This document shows positions 1 to 8,033 of a stretch of 34,500 nt of DNA, piece after piece. The position numbers were made by a program, and so were the translations under genes. Numbering within the stretch: the stretch's first letter is position 1; each line of letters starts with the position of its first letter. The notes under the pieces are model-generated. The model searched no databases and was not told the origin of the DNA. It saw nothing but the letters and a program-made list of their open reading frames with translations. This DNA comes from Nitrospirota bacterium (GTDB lineage: Bacteria > Nitrospirota > Thermodesulfovibrionia > UBA6902). The DNA is taken from positions 1 to 34,500 of the forward strand of contig JACRHB010000009.1 of the NCBI GenBank assembly GCA_016217725.1, in the 5' to 3' direction.

Positions 1-111
1 GATGCACGAAAAATCTATGATATTCTGAAAATCCGGAGATATTGCACCCCGTACATAATAAAGAAAATGTAGTGCCCACAAGAAAATTAAAATCCTTATA
101 TCTTAAGGAGT

Positions 112-612
112 TTGTCAAATTCATATATGAAGTCGGGAAATTGTGACGGAGACTGCGACGACAACAACGCCGCAGTCAACCCCGGAGCAGCCGAGATAAA
201 CAACAACGGCTTAGACGACGACTGCAATCCAGCAACGCCTGTAAATACTGTTTCAGGTATTGGAGCAAACCAGCCTTTGCCGGGCTTTAACGCAAGCATA
301 CAGGTAAATGTCAACGAAGCAAACCTCCCAGAGGGTATGGTGAAGTACCGTTACAGTAAAGAGAGATTAACGTTCACGAGCACGACAATCTTATCTATCT
401 ATGCTTCGGGAGGCACGGCAACTATTACAGGCATGGGTAATGCTGTAAGGACAGGCGGGGCAAGTTGCATGGGCTGTCCGTTTACTTTAATAATAGTTGA
501 AGGCAGTCCTGACAGTATGAGCATAAGTATAAACAACGGCGCATATTTTAAAGACCCTGTGTCAGGCACACGGGATTTGACTTCCGGCAATTTCAATCAA
601 ACAGGACAATAA
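112..612 (+). CDS. MopE-type acidic repeat protein, probable 5'-truncated fragment
   Basis: The first 40 residues carry one MopE-like metal-binding module (CDGDCDDNNAAVNPGA, then NNNGLDDDC), as found in exported Ca- or Cu-binding surface proteins. The rest is a roughly 120-residue beta-rich domain that I do not recognise. The reading frame opens inside the module, with no signal peptide. The only starts are TTG at 112, with AAGGAG 1 nt away, or ATG at 127, with that Shine-Dalgarno 16 nt away; neither spacing is good. Upstream, the same frame is closed by TAG at 70 and TAA at 88. This looks like the 3' part of a larger gene cut by a rearrangement, although a short expressed protein is possible. 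It lies 21 bp before the PEP-CTERM gene. The giant protein at the right edge carries the same module type. Confidence 0.5.
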   Translation: MSNSYMKSGNCDGDCDDNNAAVNPGAAEINNNGLDDDCNPATPVNTVSGIGANQPLPGFNASIQVNVNEANLPEGMVKYRYSKERLTFTSTTILSIYASGGTATITGMGNAVRTGGASCMGCPFTLIIVEGSPDSMSISINNGAYFKDPVSGTRDLTSGNFNQTGQ

Positions 613-633
613 AAAAAGAAAGGAGAAACTATT

Positions 634-1164
634 ATGAAAAACAAACAATTTTTTGTATTGGCAATTGCTGCAGCAGTGATATTACTGATGGCTTCAATTG
701 CATCGGCGGTTCCGGGCGCGGACGTGGTGTATTACGAAAGTCCGTGGGACGGTGGTTGGCGGTATGACTTCACATTCTACAATACATCAGATGACGGGGA
801 ATCACTTTTTGAGATGTTTTTATTTTTACCTCAGGATGAAACAGTTACCGGCCTGCTGCCTTTTCCGGTGGGATGGGACAGTATTCCGTCGCCATGGACA
901 GAAACAAATACAACCGCGCTGGTAGATGTATTTTCAACTGACACTCCTTATGATATAGCTGCTGGAGATTATCTCGGCGGATTCAGCTTTAAAGCCGACA
1001 GAAAGGTGAGTCTGGACGGCAATATCACTTATACCGCAAATCTCTCCGGAGACAATAATGTTTCCGGCACAGCGACTTTAGCTCCCGAACCGATAAGCTC
1101 AATCCTCTTTGTAACCGGCGGTATATTATTGGCAGGCAGAAGATTATTAAGAAAGAGGACATAA
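634..1164 (+). CDS. PEP-CTERM sorting-signal exported protein
   Basis: A 176-aa protein with an N-terminal signal peptide (KNKQFF, a hydrophobic run, then SAVPGA near residue 25). Its C-terminus is a PEP-CTERM signal: Pro-Glu-Pro near residue 151, a hydrophobic stretch (SSILFVTGGILLAG) and a basic tail RRLLRKRT. Such proteins are exported and processed by an exosortase in EPS-producing Gram-negatives. The roughly 120-residue middle part is acidic, beta-rich and aromatic, with no domain that I recognise. A clear AAAGGAG Shine-Dalgarno precedes the ATG. A hairpin follows the stop. No exosortase gene is in the window, so it must be encoded elsewhere if the signal works. Confidence 0.85.
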   Translation: MKNKQFFVLAIAAAVILLMASIASAVPGADVVYYESPWDGGWRYDFTFYNTSDDGESLFEMFLFLPQDETVTGLLPFPVGWDSIPSPWTETNTTALVDVFSTDTPYDIAAGDYLGGFSFKADRKVSLDGNITYTANLSGDNNVSGTATLAPEPISSILFVTGGILLAGRRLLRKRT

Positions 1165-1173
1165 CGTTATGCA

Positions 1174-1395
1174 GAGGGATGCGGAAGAAGCCGGCGCTTT
1201 TCCGCATCCCATAGACGAACAGGGTCAGGCTTAACTGTTGAATTTAATATCTCAGGATATAAGTTTGCTTCAATACTTGCCCTCACAAGAAAAAAATTAC
1301 TTATCCCCAACTCCTTCATATCCGCCACCGGAAGCCCGATGACGGCATCCGGAAAATCCCCTTCTTGACATGCTCTATATTGTTCTTCATACTAA
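1174..1395 (-). other. Intergenic open frame, possible gene remnant
   Basis: The gap between the PEP-CTERM and TPR genes holds an uninterrupted minus-strand frame of about 70 codons. It contains GFPDAVIGLPVADMKELGIS and DPVRLWDAEKRR and ends in TAA at 1174. It is closed upstream by TAG and has no good start or Shine-Dalgarno; the first ATG is internal. Its last codons coincide with the hairpin. It may be the decayed end of a gene or chance. No function is assigned. Confidence 0.2.
1176..1210 (+). terminator. Strong hairpin after the PEP-CTERM gene
   Basis: Perfect 11-bp inverted repeat (gggatgcggaa / ttccgcatccc), with an inner AAGC/GCTT extension. It starts 11 bp after the stop at 1164. No T-tract follows, so it may act as an mRNA 3' stabiliser or a Rho-assisted stop rather than a classical intrinsic terminator. 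Confidence 0.55.
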
Positions 1396-1417
1396 CAATT
1401 AAAAAGAGGTGTAACGA

Positions 1418-1975
1418 ATGGATGCAAAAGAATTATTCCGGGAAGGACAAGGCTTCTTCGTCGAAGGTAAGTACGGAGAAAGCATCACATCGTTTTCAAG
1501 AGCCATCGAGGCCGGCGAAAAAACTGAGATAGCCTTTTTAAGCAGAGGTGTTGCATATTTCAAGATGGAGCAGTTCGATAAGGCGGCGCAGGATTTCAAC
1601 GTTGTCATTGACATAAACAGCGGGAATTTCCGGGCCCACTTCTATCGAGGGATATCGTATATGGCAAAACAGGATTATGAAAATGCTATAAAGGATTTCG
1701 ACAATACCATAAAAATCAACTCCGCCTATGGGGCGGCCTTTTTCGCCCGAGGCACAGCTTATGCCCAGATAGGAAATGAATATGAAGCGCAAAGGAGCAT
1801 CCAGACAGCGATCTCCTGTTCTGAGGCATCAATGCAATGGGTTGCAGACCACTATGGCATGTTCAGGACACAGTTTGATCAGGCCATGGCGCTTATGCCG
1901 GGTGAAAGCGATTTTTCTGAAAACCGCAGCGAGCGGATAAACAAACTGAGAGAGTTTTTTGAAGAAGATAAATAA
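1418..1975 (+). CDS. Tetratricopeptide repeat protein
   Basis: A 185-aa protein made of about four consecutive TPR units (residues about 3-140). They show the A/G/Y/A pattern, for example AFLSRGVAYFKMEQFDKAAQD, AHFYRGISYMAKQDYENAIK and AFFARGTAYAQIGNEYEAQ. It has no signal peptide or membrane segment, so it is probably a cytoplasmic protein-interaction scaffold. The partner is not evident. The last 45 residues are charged. AAAGAGGTG provides the Shine-Dalgarno before the ATG. It is convergent with ftsY, with only 5 bp between the two stops and no terminator visible between them. Confidence 0.85.
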   Translation: MDAKELFREGQGFFVEGKYGESITSFSRAIEAGEKTEIAFLSRGVAYFKMEQFDKAAQDFNVVIDINSGNFRAHFYRGISYMAKQDYENAIKDFDNTIKINSAYGAAFFARGTAYAQIGNEYEAQRSIQTAISCSEASMQWVADHYGMFRTQFDQAMALMPGESDFSENRSERINKLREFFEEDK

Positions 1976-1980
1976 GTGAA

Positions 1981-2886
1981 TCAATCAAACAAGGCTTCAA
2001 CGAATTCCGAGGGATCGAAATCCTGCAGGTCCTCGACCGCTTCTCCTACGCCTATTAATTTAACGGGTATATTGAGCTCTTTATTGATCGCCAGGATGAT
2101 GCCGCCTTTTGCGGTGCCGTCGAGTTTTGTCAGGGCGATGCCGGTCACGCCCACTGCGTCATTAAATATCTTTGCCTGGTTAATGGCGTTCTGCCCCGAT
2201 GTGGCGTCAACCACGAGCAGCACCTCGTGAGGGGCGGATGCCGCCTCTTTGCCGACAGCGCGTTTTATCTTTTTGAGCTCCTCCATGAGATTCGTTTTTG
2301 TGTGAAGCCTGCCCGCGGTGTCGATGATTACGACGTCGACATTTTTGGCCCTGGCGGATGACACGGCGTCAAATGCGACCGCAGCCGGGTCCGCGCCGCT
2401 TCGGTGCTTGACGATCTGCGAGCCGGCCCTATGCGCCCAGATCTCAAGCTGCTCGATTGCCGCAGCCCTGAACGTATCCGCAGCCGCGAGCGTAACGGAA
2501 AAGCCCTGATCGGTAAAGCGTCTGGCAAGCTTCCCAATGGTTGTGGTCTTTCCGACGCCGTTGACGCCGACGGTAAGGATGACATAAGGCTTTTCCCCGG
2601 CGCAGATTATCTTTGCGCCCCCTTTAAGCATCTTTTTGATCTCCTCTTTCAGCGCCGCCTTGAGGTCGCGGAAATTAATCAGCTTCCCCTGCTTGACCTT
2701 TTCTCTAAGGGAAGTCGTTATGGAAGCCGCCGCCTGCGGTCCGACGTCGGCCATGATCAGTATCTCTTCAAGCTCTTCAAGGGAGCTCTCGTCAACGGCT
2801 CGGCCCCGGAACAGGGCCTCGGTATTTTCTATAAGGGTCTTTCTCGTCCTGGCTAAACCTTGCTTAAGCTTTTCAAAAAATCCCAC
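1981..2886 (-). CDS. ftsY: Signal recognition particle receptor FtsY
   Basis: The SRP-receptor GTPase that docks ribosome-SRP complexes at the inner membrane for co-translational insertion. Its 301 residues contain the helical N domain (1-85) and the G domain: P-loop GVNGVGKTTT (107-116), DTFRAAAIEQL (137-147), DTAGRLHTK (189-197), TKLDGTAKGG (253-262) and the closing LIGVGEAVEDLQDFDP. The long acidic A domain of E. coli FtsY is absent. The N-terminus is a short amphipathic helix (MGFFEKLKQGLARTRKTL), as in many compact FtsY proteins. Convergent with the TPR gene and upstream-adjacent to the zinc-ribbon gene on the same strand. Confidence 0.97.
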   Translation of the reverse strand: MGFFEKLKQGLARTRKTLIENTEALFRGRAVDESSLEELEEILIMADVGPQAAASITTSLREKVKQGKLINFRDLKAALKEEIKKMLKGGAKIICAGEKPYVILTVGVNGVGKTTTIGKLARRFTDQGFSVTLAAADTFRAAAIEQLEIWAHRAGSQIVKHRSGADPAAVAFDAVSSARAKNVDVVIIDTAGRLHTKTNLMEELKKIKRAVGKEAASAPHEVLLVVDATSGQNAINQAKIFNDAVGVTGIALTKLDGTAKGGIILAINKELNIPVKLIGVGEAVEDLQDFDPSEFVEALFD

Positions 2887-2980
2887 TGTGTTCTCCTTTG
2901 CAATTAAACTTGATCCTCAGATTACACGGACTTGCGCGGCTCTTTTGGAGAAGGTTCAGTTAAATCTGAGCAATCTGCGG

Positions 2981-3196
2981 CTAATGACACGAGCTGCAGG
3001 ATGAAGATTTGCACGACGTGCAGCCGGAGCCGGAAGAAGTTACCGGCTTCTCAACCCCGCTCATGCCGAAAAGGGAAAATTTCTTTTTGATGTTTTTTGA
3101 GCTGCACTTCGGGCATGACACGTCAGGGTTCGCCCCAGAGACAAGCTTCTCAAAATCCTCTGCACAGTCATTGCATTTATATTCATAAATAGGCAT
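2981..3196 (-). CDS. FmdB-family small zinc-ribbon protein
   Basis: A 71-aa protein starting MPIYEYKCNDCAEDFEKL, the hallmark of the FmdB/CxxC_CXXC_SSSS putative regulatory family. Two CxxC knuckles (CNDC at 8-11 and CPKC at 28-31) would bind one zinc. The tail is rich in Cys and Ser (CTSCKSSSCSSCH) and may bind metal. The family has a loosely supported regulatory role, and its true function is unknown. GGAAGGAG lies 6 nt before the ATG. It precedes ftsY on the minus strand with a 94-bp gap, so co-transcription is possible. Confidence 0.9.
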   Translation of the reverse strand: MPIYEYKCNDCAEDFEKLVSGANPDVSCPKCSSKNIKKKFSLFGMSGVEKPVTSSGSGCTSCKSSSCSSCH

Positions 3197-3215
3197 TTAA
3201 ATCTCCTTCCTATGA

Positions 3216-3311
3216 TTCCCTCTCCCCTTGTGGGAGAGGGTTAGGGTGAGGGGGTATAACTTATTTTCACCCTCCCCTTAATCCCCTCCCATCAAGGGAG
3301 GGGAAATCCCC
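3216..3311. repeat. G/C-run palindromic repeats (intergenic copy)
   Basis: Two adjacent inverted repeats built from CCCTCTCCCC...GGGAGAGGG and CCCCTCCC...GGGAGGGG arms. They fill the gap between the zinc-ribbon and transaldolase genes. They belong to the same family as the copies at 4016-4083, 15655-15787, 12948-12984, 13800-13908 and 24252-24427. Confidence 0.8.
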
Positions 3312-3316
3312 TGCAT

Positions 3317-3961
3317 TTACTTCGGCACCTTTTCCCAGTCCTTCAGGAACTTCTCGATGCCGATGTCCGTCAACGGATGCTTTGAAAGCTGCTCTATTAC
3401 CGAGAAAGGGATTGTCGCTACATGAGCGCCCATCCTTGCGGCGTCCAGGACGTGGAGGGGGTTGCGGATGCTCGCGACGATAACCTCCGTTTCAAAGCCG
3501 TAGTTGTCGTATATCTCAAGGATCTGCCCCACAAGGTCCATGCCGTAATGAGTGATGTCATCGAGTCTTCCTACAAACGGGCTGACATAAGCTGCTCCGG
3601 CTTTTGCGGCCAGCAAGGCCTGATTGGGTGAAAACATAAGGGTGACGTTTGTCTTTATCTTGAGCGCCGACAACGCCTTTGTCGCCTTCAACCCGTCTTT
3701 TGTCATCGGAATTTTTATTACGATGTTTTTATGGATCTTTGCCAGCTTCTTTGCCTCCTTGACCATCCCTTCCGCCTCGAGACTGACAACCTCGGCGCTT
3801 ACGGGACCGTCCACTATCCGGCAAATTTCCCTGAGCAGGGCAATCGGCTCTTTCCCCTCTTTCGCTATCAATGAAGGGTTCGTGGTTACGCCGTCGATAA
3901 CTCCGAGCGCATATGCTTCCTTGATCTCTTTGACGTTTGCCGTGTCGATAAAAAATTTCAT
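3317..3961 (-). CDS. tal: Small (subfamily 3) transaldolase
   Basis: Transfers a dihydroxyacetone unit between sugar phosphates in the non-oxidative pentose phosphate pathway. A 214-aa single TIM barrel of the TalC/FSA type: [10 protein letters not shown] (4-13), [10 protein letters not shown] (24-33) and Schiff-base lysine K83 in VIKIPMT. At the positions that separate fructose-6-phosphate aldolase (Gln, Tyr) from transaldolase (Glu, Phe), this protein has E57 (SAEVV) and F129 (SPFVGR), which favours true transaldolase. I chose the ATG at 3961 because AGGAGG sits 6 nt upstream. The ATG at 3967, two codons earlier, directly abuts that Shine-Dalgarno and is unlikely to be used. Confidence 0.93.
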   Translation of the reverse strand: MKFFIDTANVKEIKEAYALGVIDGVTTNPSLIAKEGKEPIALLREICRIVDGPVSAEVVSLEAEGMVKEAKKLAKIHKNIVIKIPMTKDGLKATKALSALKIKTNVTLMFSPNQALLAAKAGAAYVSPFVGRLDDITHYGMDLVGQILEIYDNYGFETEVIVASIRNPLHVLDAARMGAHVATIPFSVIEQLSKHPLTDIGIEKFLKDWEKVPK

Positions 3962-4015
3962 GCACATCCTCCTTTAGACCAATTAATACAGACGTAATAA
4001 GACTTATTATATAAA

Positions 4016-4083
4016 TCTCCCCTAACCCCTCTTTGCTAAAGAGGGGGAAACACACCCCTAACCCCTCTTGATAGAGGGGAACA
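4016..4083. repeat. G/C-run palindromic repeats (intergenic copy)
   Basis: Two tandem units of the type CCCCTAACCCCTCTT...AGAGGGG(A), lying upstream of tal and downstream of the GlcF-like gene. Each forms a short G/C-rich hairpin. Same family as the copies translated inside the helicase and the envelope-protein gene. Confidence 0.8.
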
Positions 4084-4127
4084 ATCTCCCCACGTCTTCA
4101 TTTATTCTTATTCATACGCATTGTTCA

Positions 4128-5318
4128 TTATTTTACTTCAGCGTTCACGGCCTCATCAACTATCTCGACGATATGCCTTACATCTATATTCAAACCGACC
4201 TCTTTCTTTAACCCTTCCAATTGCATAATACAGCCCGGGCATGAAGTGACTACGGTATCAGCCGCCGTCCTGGAAATGTTATCGATCTTTTTCCTCCCTA
4301 TTTCCCTCGAAATGTTTTTAAAATGCAGGCTGAATAACCCTGCAAACCCGCAGCACTCATCGGCGTCCTGCATTTCTGTAAATTCAACCCCTTTTATCCC
4401 CTTGAGGATATGTCTCGGCTCGTTTTTGATCCCCAGGCTGTAATGGAGATGACAGGGGTCATGATATGTAACGACCGCCGGGCTGAGCTCAAGCCCGGAC
4501 GCAATATCGTATTTGACGAGAAATTCATTCACGTCCATAAAGCTCGTAATCGTATCCCCGGCAAGTGAGGGATACTGTTCGCGTATAAACATAGTGCATG
4601 TAGGGCACATGCTGATTACGGCTTCCGCCCTTACCCTGTTGAAGTGTTCAACGTTCTTCTTTGCAAGCGCTGCCGCTTCCTCCTCAAGCCCGGCAGCCCT
4701 CAGCGGTGCGCCGCAGCAGACTTCGCCTTTAAAGACGACGACTTCATATCCTTTTGAGATCAGTATTCTTAAAAGCGCCTTGCCGAGATCGGGATAAAGA
4801 TAATTCACGCTGCATCCTGCGAAGACGGCCATCCTGCCGATCCTTTTTATGTTCTTGTAAACGCTTACGCTGTTTTTAAATGGCTCCGGGGCCAGCTCCG
4901 GTATATAAGGCAGCAGACCCGCGTTGAAAAGCGGCCCGTAAAACATTTTCCGCATGATCCTCAGCGCGGGGAAAACGGCATCCATCCTCGTTGATGAATA
5001 TTTCAGTGCCGTCCTGATCAGACGCCCTTTGCTGAATAAGCTCTTAAGCCTGTCTCTTCCGTTATATATAAGCTCCGGTATATTGATGCCGGCCGGGCAG
5101 AGGTTCTTACAGGCCCCGCAGAGCATGCAGCTGAATATCCTGTCGGCAAGCCTTTCGGTCGGCGCAAGGCGGCTGCCTTCAAGCTCTCCGAGCATTGCAA
5201 CCCGGCCCCTGGCCCCCATCGTCTCATTTAGCGTCGTCAGATAGGTAGGGCACAAGGCCTTGCAGGCGCCGCACCGGACGCACCTTGAGAGCTCTCTGGA
5301 ATAATCGATATCATTCAT
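4128..5318 (-). CDS. glcF: GlcF-like Fe-S oxidoreductase subunit (two 4Fe-4S, two CCG domains)
   Basis: About 396 aa with the architecture of the glycolate/lactate oxidase iron-sulfur subunit. Two ferredoxin motifs lie near the N-terminus (CVRCGACKALCP and CMLCGACKNLCP), followed by two cysteine-rich CCG domains (GEVCCGAPLRAAG...CPTC and DPCHLHYS...DECCGFAG...CPGC). It should pass electrons from a flavoprotein (GlcD/LldD type) to the quinone pool or to another Fe-S partner. No flavoprotein gene is next to it, so the substrate is open; a heterodisulfide-reductase-D-like role is an alternative. I chose the ATG at 5318, with GGAG upstream. An in-frame ATG at 5363 would add 15 residues unlike the family. 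Confidence 0.85.
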   Translation of the reverse strand: MNDIDYSRELSRCVRCGACKALCPTYLTTLNETMGARGRVAMLGELEGSRLAPTERLADRIFSCMLCGACKNLCPAGINIPELIYNGRDRLKSLFSKGRLIRTALKYSSTRMDAVFPALRIMRKMFYGPLFNAGLLPYIPELAPEPFKNSVSVYKNIKRIGRMAVFAGCSVNYLYPDLGKALLRILISKGYEVVVFKGEVCCGAPLRAAGLEEEAAALAKKNVEHFNRVRAEAVISMCPTCTMFIREQYPSLAGDTITSFMDVNEFLVKYDIASGLELSPAVVTYHDPCHLHYSLGIKNEPRHILKGIKGVEFTEMQDADECCGFAGLFSLHFKNISREIGRKKIDNISRTAADTVVTSCPGCIMQLEGLKKEVGLNIDVRHIVEIVDEAVNAEVK

Positions 5319-5423
5319 GGTTAATTCGCTCCAATGGCCGAAAAGCCGGGGTATTACATACAAAATCCATTATGGAATATTATTGATAAAATAGCAAAGC
5401 GGCGGCAGCCCTAAAAAAATAAC

Positions 5424-5452
5424 TTGACAGGAGTATTAGTTTTTGATTGAAT
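5424..5452 (+). promoter_or_regulatory. Possible sigma-70 promoter for the YeiH-family gene
   Basis: TTGACA at 5424-5429, a 17-nt spacer, then TTGAAT at 5447-5452. This is a consensus -35 with a weak -10, about 100 bp upstream of the start at 5550. An AAGGAGGTGA at 5471 has only a two-codon frame after it. Confidence 0.35.
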
Positions 5453-5549
5453 TTAATTAAACTTTTTTATAAGGAGGTGAAGCAGTAAGCTATGCTGTAA
5501 CTTATAAACCTTGATCCGTTGCCTTTAATGAAGGAAGGAGGTTAAAGGT

Positions 5550-7100
5550 ATGGAAGAAGAGAAAAAGAAAATTGATTGGTCAAGCTTGTGGAAAAAGGAG
5601 GACTGGCTCGCTGTCTGGGTCGGCTTCCTGATTATTATTGTTATGCTTGCCGGCGTCAGTATCAAACTTCCCAAATTCAAATGGACGACCGACGCTGAAT
5701 TCAGCACGTTCATGTCGGACACCGCACCGTCCGTAAACAACCTTATCAGCGTCTCGGAACAAAAAGGCGAATCCGTCCTTAGAGAAGCCCTGATCGCCCT
5801 GAGAATAGCCATCGATACAAAAGACAGGGCCACCATCACCCGGGCTTCAAAGAATGCCGAAGAGATCTCGAATGGCGTCCAGGATGCGGGTTTGAAGAAA
5901 AAATCCGGGAAGCTCACAAAAAACATCAGCGATGAAGGGGGCAACCTACCATCCAATATCACGTCAGGCAAGAACATATCGTACGCCCTGCTCATCTGCG
6001 TGATTTATCTGATAATAAGCGTAATAGCGATGGCCCTCATGGGGGAAAGCGCCGCCAGCTTCGTCAAGGGGTTCCCTATCGTCTTCGCCATCACGCTTAT
6101 CGCCCAGGTTATTGCAGGCAATTACACGGTGCTGTATTACGGACTTGAATACGTCATCTGGTGTCTGGCGCTCGGGCTGTTTATCAGCAACGTCCTGGGG
6201 GTCCCGGACTGGATGAAGGCCGCCGTAAAAACGGAATTCTTCATCAAGACCGGCGTAGTGGTGTTAGGCTCGGGCATATTGTTTAAAGAGATTGTGACTG
6301 CTGGGTCTTACGGCATCATGCAGGCGGCCCTGGTCGTCATAGTCGTCTGGTATGCATGCTTCTGGCTCGCAAGGAAGCTCAACGTAGACGACGATTTTGC
6401 AGCCATACTTTCAAGCGCTGTGTCCATCTGCGGCGTATCGGCTGCGATTGCTACGGCCGGCGCGGTAAAGGGAGACCCGAAGAAATTAAGCTATGTCACC
6501 TCAATTGTCCTCATATGCGCCGTTCCCATGCTTATAGTTCAGCCGATTATCGCCAGGGCCTTAGGGATGCCGGACATTGTGGCGGGCGCATGGCTCGGCG
6601 GGACCCTTGATACAAGCGGCTCCGTCGTTGCGGCAGGCGCTCTTATCAGCGAGCAGGCGATGAAGACCGGCGTCATTGTAAAGATGTCCCAGAACGTGCT
6701 TATCGGCCTGGCCGCCTTCATACTCTCTATAGTTTGGGCGTTAAAAAGCTGCGAAGTCGGGGCCGGCATTGAGAAGAAACCGAGCGCGATGGAGATCTGG
6801 TACAGATTCCCGAAGTTCGTCCTCGGCTTCATCATCGCTTCAATCATATTTTCATTCTTTGTCGGACCGAATACGTTAGCCTCGACCAAAGGCGCACTCG
6901 GAGGCCTGAGGACCTGGTGGTTCGCGCTTGCGTTCACAAGCATCGGGCTTGAGACAAATTTCAAAGACCTTGCCAAACTCGGCGGCGGGAGACCGGCCCT
7001 TGCGTTTGTTGCCGCTCAGGGGTTCAACATACTGTGGACCTTGCTCCTTGCATACCTGCTGTTCGGCGGGATTATTTTCCCCGTTCCCGAGATAAAATAG
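5550..7100 (+). CDS. YeiH / UPF0324-family membrane protein (putative anion exporter) with extra soluble segment
   Basis: A 516-aa polytopic inner-membrane protein. The core from about residue 150 on matches the YeiH family (Cons_hypoth698): FFIKTGVVVLGSGILF, SSAVSICGVSAAIATAGA, AGAWLGGTLDTSGSVVAAGAL and WWFALAFTSIGLETNFKDL. The family is annotated as a putative sulfate exporter on thin evidence; an anion role would fit a sulfur metaboliser, but this is inference. Unlike typical members of about 340 residues, it has TM1 at 17-38 followed by a roughly 95-residue soluble, charged and helical segment (about 45-140) before the family core. GGAAGGAGG precedes the ATG. A very strong intrinsic terminator ends the gene. 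Confidence 0.85.
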   Translation: MEEEKKKIDWSSLWKKEDWLAVWVGFLIIIVMLAGVSIKLPKFKWTTDAEFSTFMSDTAPSVNNLISVSEQKGESVLREALIALRIAIDTKDRATITRASKNAEEISNGVQDAGLKKKSGKLTKNISDEGGNLPSNITSGKNISYALLICVIYLIISVIAMALMGESAASFVKGFPIVFAITLIAQVIAGNYTVLYYGLEYVIWCLALGLFISNVLGVPDWMKAAVKTEFFIKTGVVVLGSGILFKEIVTAGSYGIMQAALVVIVVWYACFWLARKLNVDDDFAAILSSAVSICGVSAAIATAGAVKGDPKKLSYVTSIVLICAVPMLIVQPIIARALGMPDIVAGAWLGGTLDTSGSVVAAGALISEQAMKTGVIVKMSQNVLIGLAAFILSIVWALKSCEVGAGIEKKPSAMEIWYRFPKFVLGFIIASIIFSFFVGPNTLASTKGALGGLRTWWFALAFTSIGLETNFKDLAKLGGGRPALAFVAAQGFNILWTLLLAYLLFGGIIFPVPEIK

Positions 7101-7114
7101 ATCCGGTTTCTGCT

Positions 7115-7153
7115 AAGATATGGGAAGGCGTCAGCCTTCCCATATCTTTTTTT
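7115..7153 (+). terminator. Rho-independent terminator of the YeiH-family gene
   Basis: Perfect 15-bp stem (7115-7129 / 7134-7148) with loop GTCA, followed by a run of seven T. It lies 15 bp after the stop at 7100. The A-rich left flank is short, so its main direction is plus. Confidence 0.93.
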
Positions 7154-7157
7154 ATAC

Positions 7158-7180
7158 TTAACCACAGAGGACACGAAGAG
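7158..7180. repeat. Accacagag-type interspersed repeat
   Basis: TTAACCACAGAGGACACGAAG, one of five copies of an A/C-rich intergenic repeat in the window. The others are at 12512-12541 (reverse), 25661-25688, and the inverted pair within 26538-26679. Here it lies between the terminator and the TerC-family gene. Confidence 0.6.
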
Positions 7181-7218
7181 AAATATTTTAACAGCGGCTT
7201 GATTTACAAGGTGACAAA

Positions 7219-7959
7219 TTGGATTTAGGCATTCTCGGCAATATAACTTTTGACCTTGATTTTCTTTCAAGTCTTGCAAGTATAATAATAATCGATCTGA
7301 TACTGGCGGGAGACAATGCCGTTGTTATTGCTATGGCGGTGAGGTCTCTGCCCGCGCAGCAGAGAAAAAAGGGGATATTCTATGGAGCAGGCGCAGCCGT
7401 TTTGTTGAGGGTGGCTGCGACGTTTTTCGTAGCGCAGCTTCTCCAGATAAATTACCTGAAACTTGTCGGAGGCGCACTTATTTTATGGATAGCGGTTAAG
7501 CTTTTTATCGAAGGCGTGCCGGAAGACAGTTCTGGGAGAGAGGCTAAAACCATAGTGCAGGCGATGAAGATAATAGTCATTGCCGATATTACCATGTCTA
7601 CCGACAACATGCTGGCTGTAGGCGCGGCCTCTCACGGCAATCTGTTCCTCCTTCTCTTCGGTCTCGGATTAAGCATACCTTTCGTGGTCTTCACAAGCAA
7701 CCTGCTCTCCATACTGATGGACAAATATCCCGTTATTATCTACATCGGCGCAGCCGTTCTTGGAAAAGTCGGAGGGGAGATGATCATTACGGACCCGGTT
7801 GTAGTAAATATGGTAGGCGCAAGCAAGGCGTTAAAATATTCCGTAGAGATCATCTTTGCAATCGGCGTCATAGCAGGTGGCAAACTCTGGATGAAATGGA
7901 AGGTTTCGAGGGAAGAGAAGAGGGAACGAGTGCATGAGAATAAATCAATTAATAATTAA
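7219..7959 (+). CDS. TerC / YjbE-family integral membrane protein
   Basis: A 246-aa protein with about seven hydrophobic segments and the two TerC signature repeats, each with paired acidic and Asn residues in the membrane: DLILAGDNAVVIAMA (about 26-40) and DITMSTDNMLAVGAAS (about 121-136). The family is linked to metal export and oxyanion (tellurite) resistance; the YjbE-like branch is thought to move Mn2+. No ter genes are nearby, so metal homeostasis is the better guess. Start is TTG at 7219, with AAGGTG 5 nt upstream; no ATG fits the N-terminus. The kinase-like gene follows 74 bp later on the same strand. Confidence 0.88.
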   Translation: MDLGILGNITFDLDFLSSLASIIIIDLILAGDNAVVIAMAVRSLPAQQRKKGIFYGAGAAVLLRVAATFFVAQLLQINYLKLVGGALILWIAVKLFIEGVPEDSSGREAKTIVQAMKIIVIADITMSTDNMLAVGAASHGNLFLLLFGLGLSIPFVVFTSNLLSILMDKYPVIIYIGAAVLGKVGGEMIITDPVVVNMVGASKALKYSVEIIFAIGVIAGGKLWMKWKVSREEKRERVHENKSINN

Positions 7960-8033
7960 CAATTATCAATTAAGGTATTCTTTATTCTAATTCATCATTG
8001 CTCATTATTCATCGTTAATTCATAGGAGAAATC

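Noticed and set aside
5471-5501. Shine-Dalgarno-like AAGGAGGTGA followed by ATG as a leader peptide
   Set aside because: The frame is only two codons (ATG CTG TAA), and the gene start at 5550 has its own better Shine-Dalgarno.
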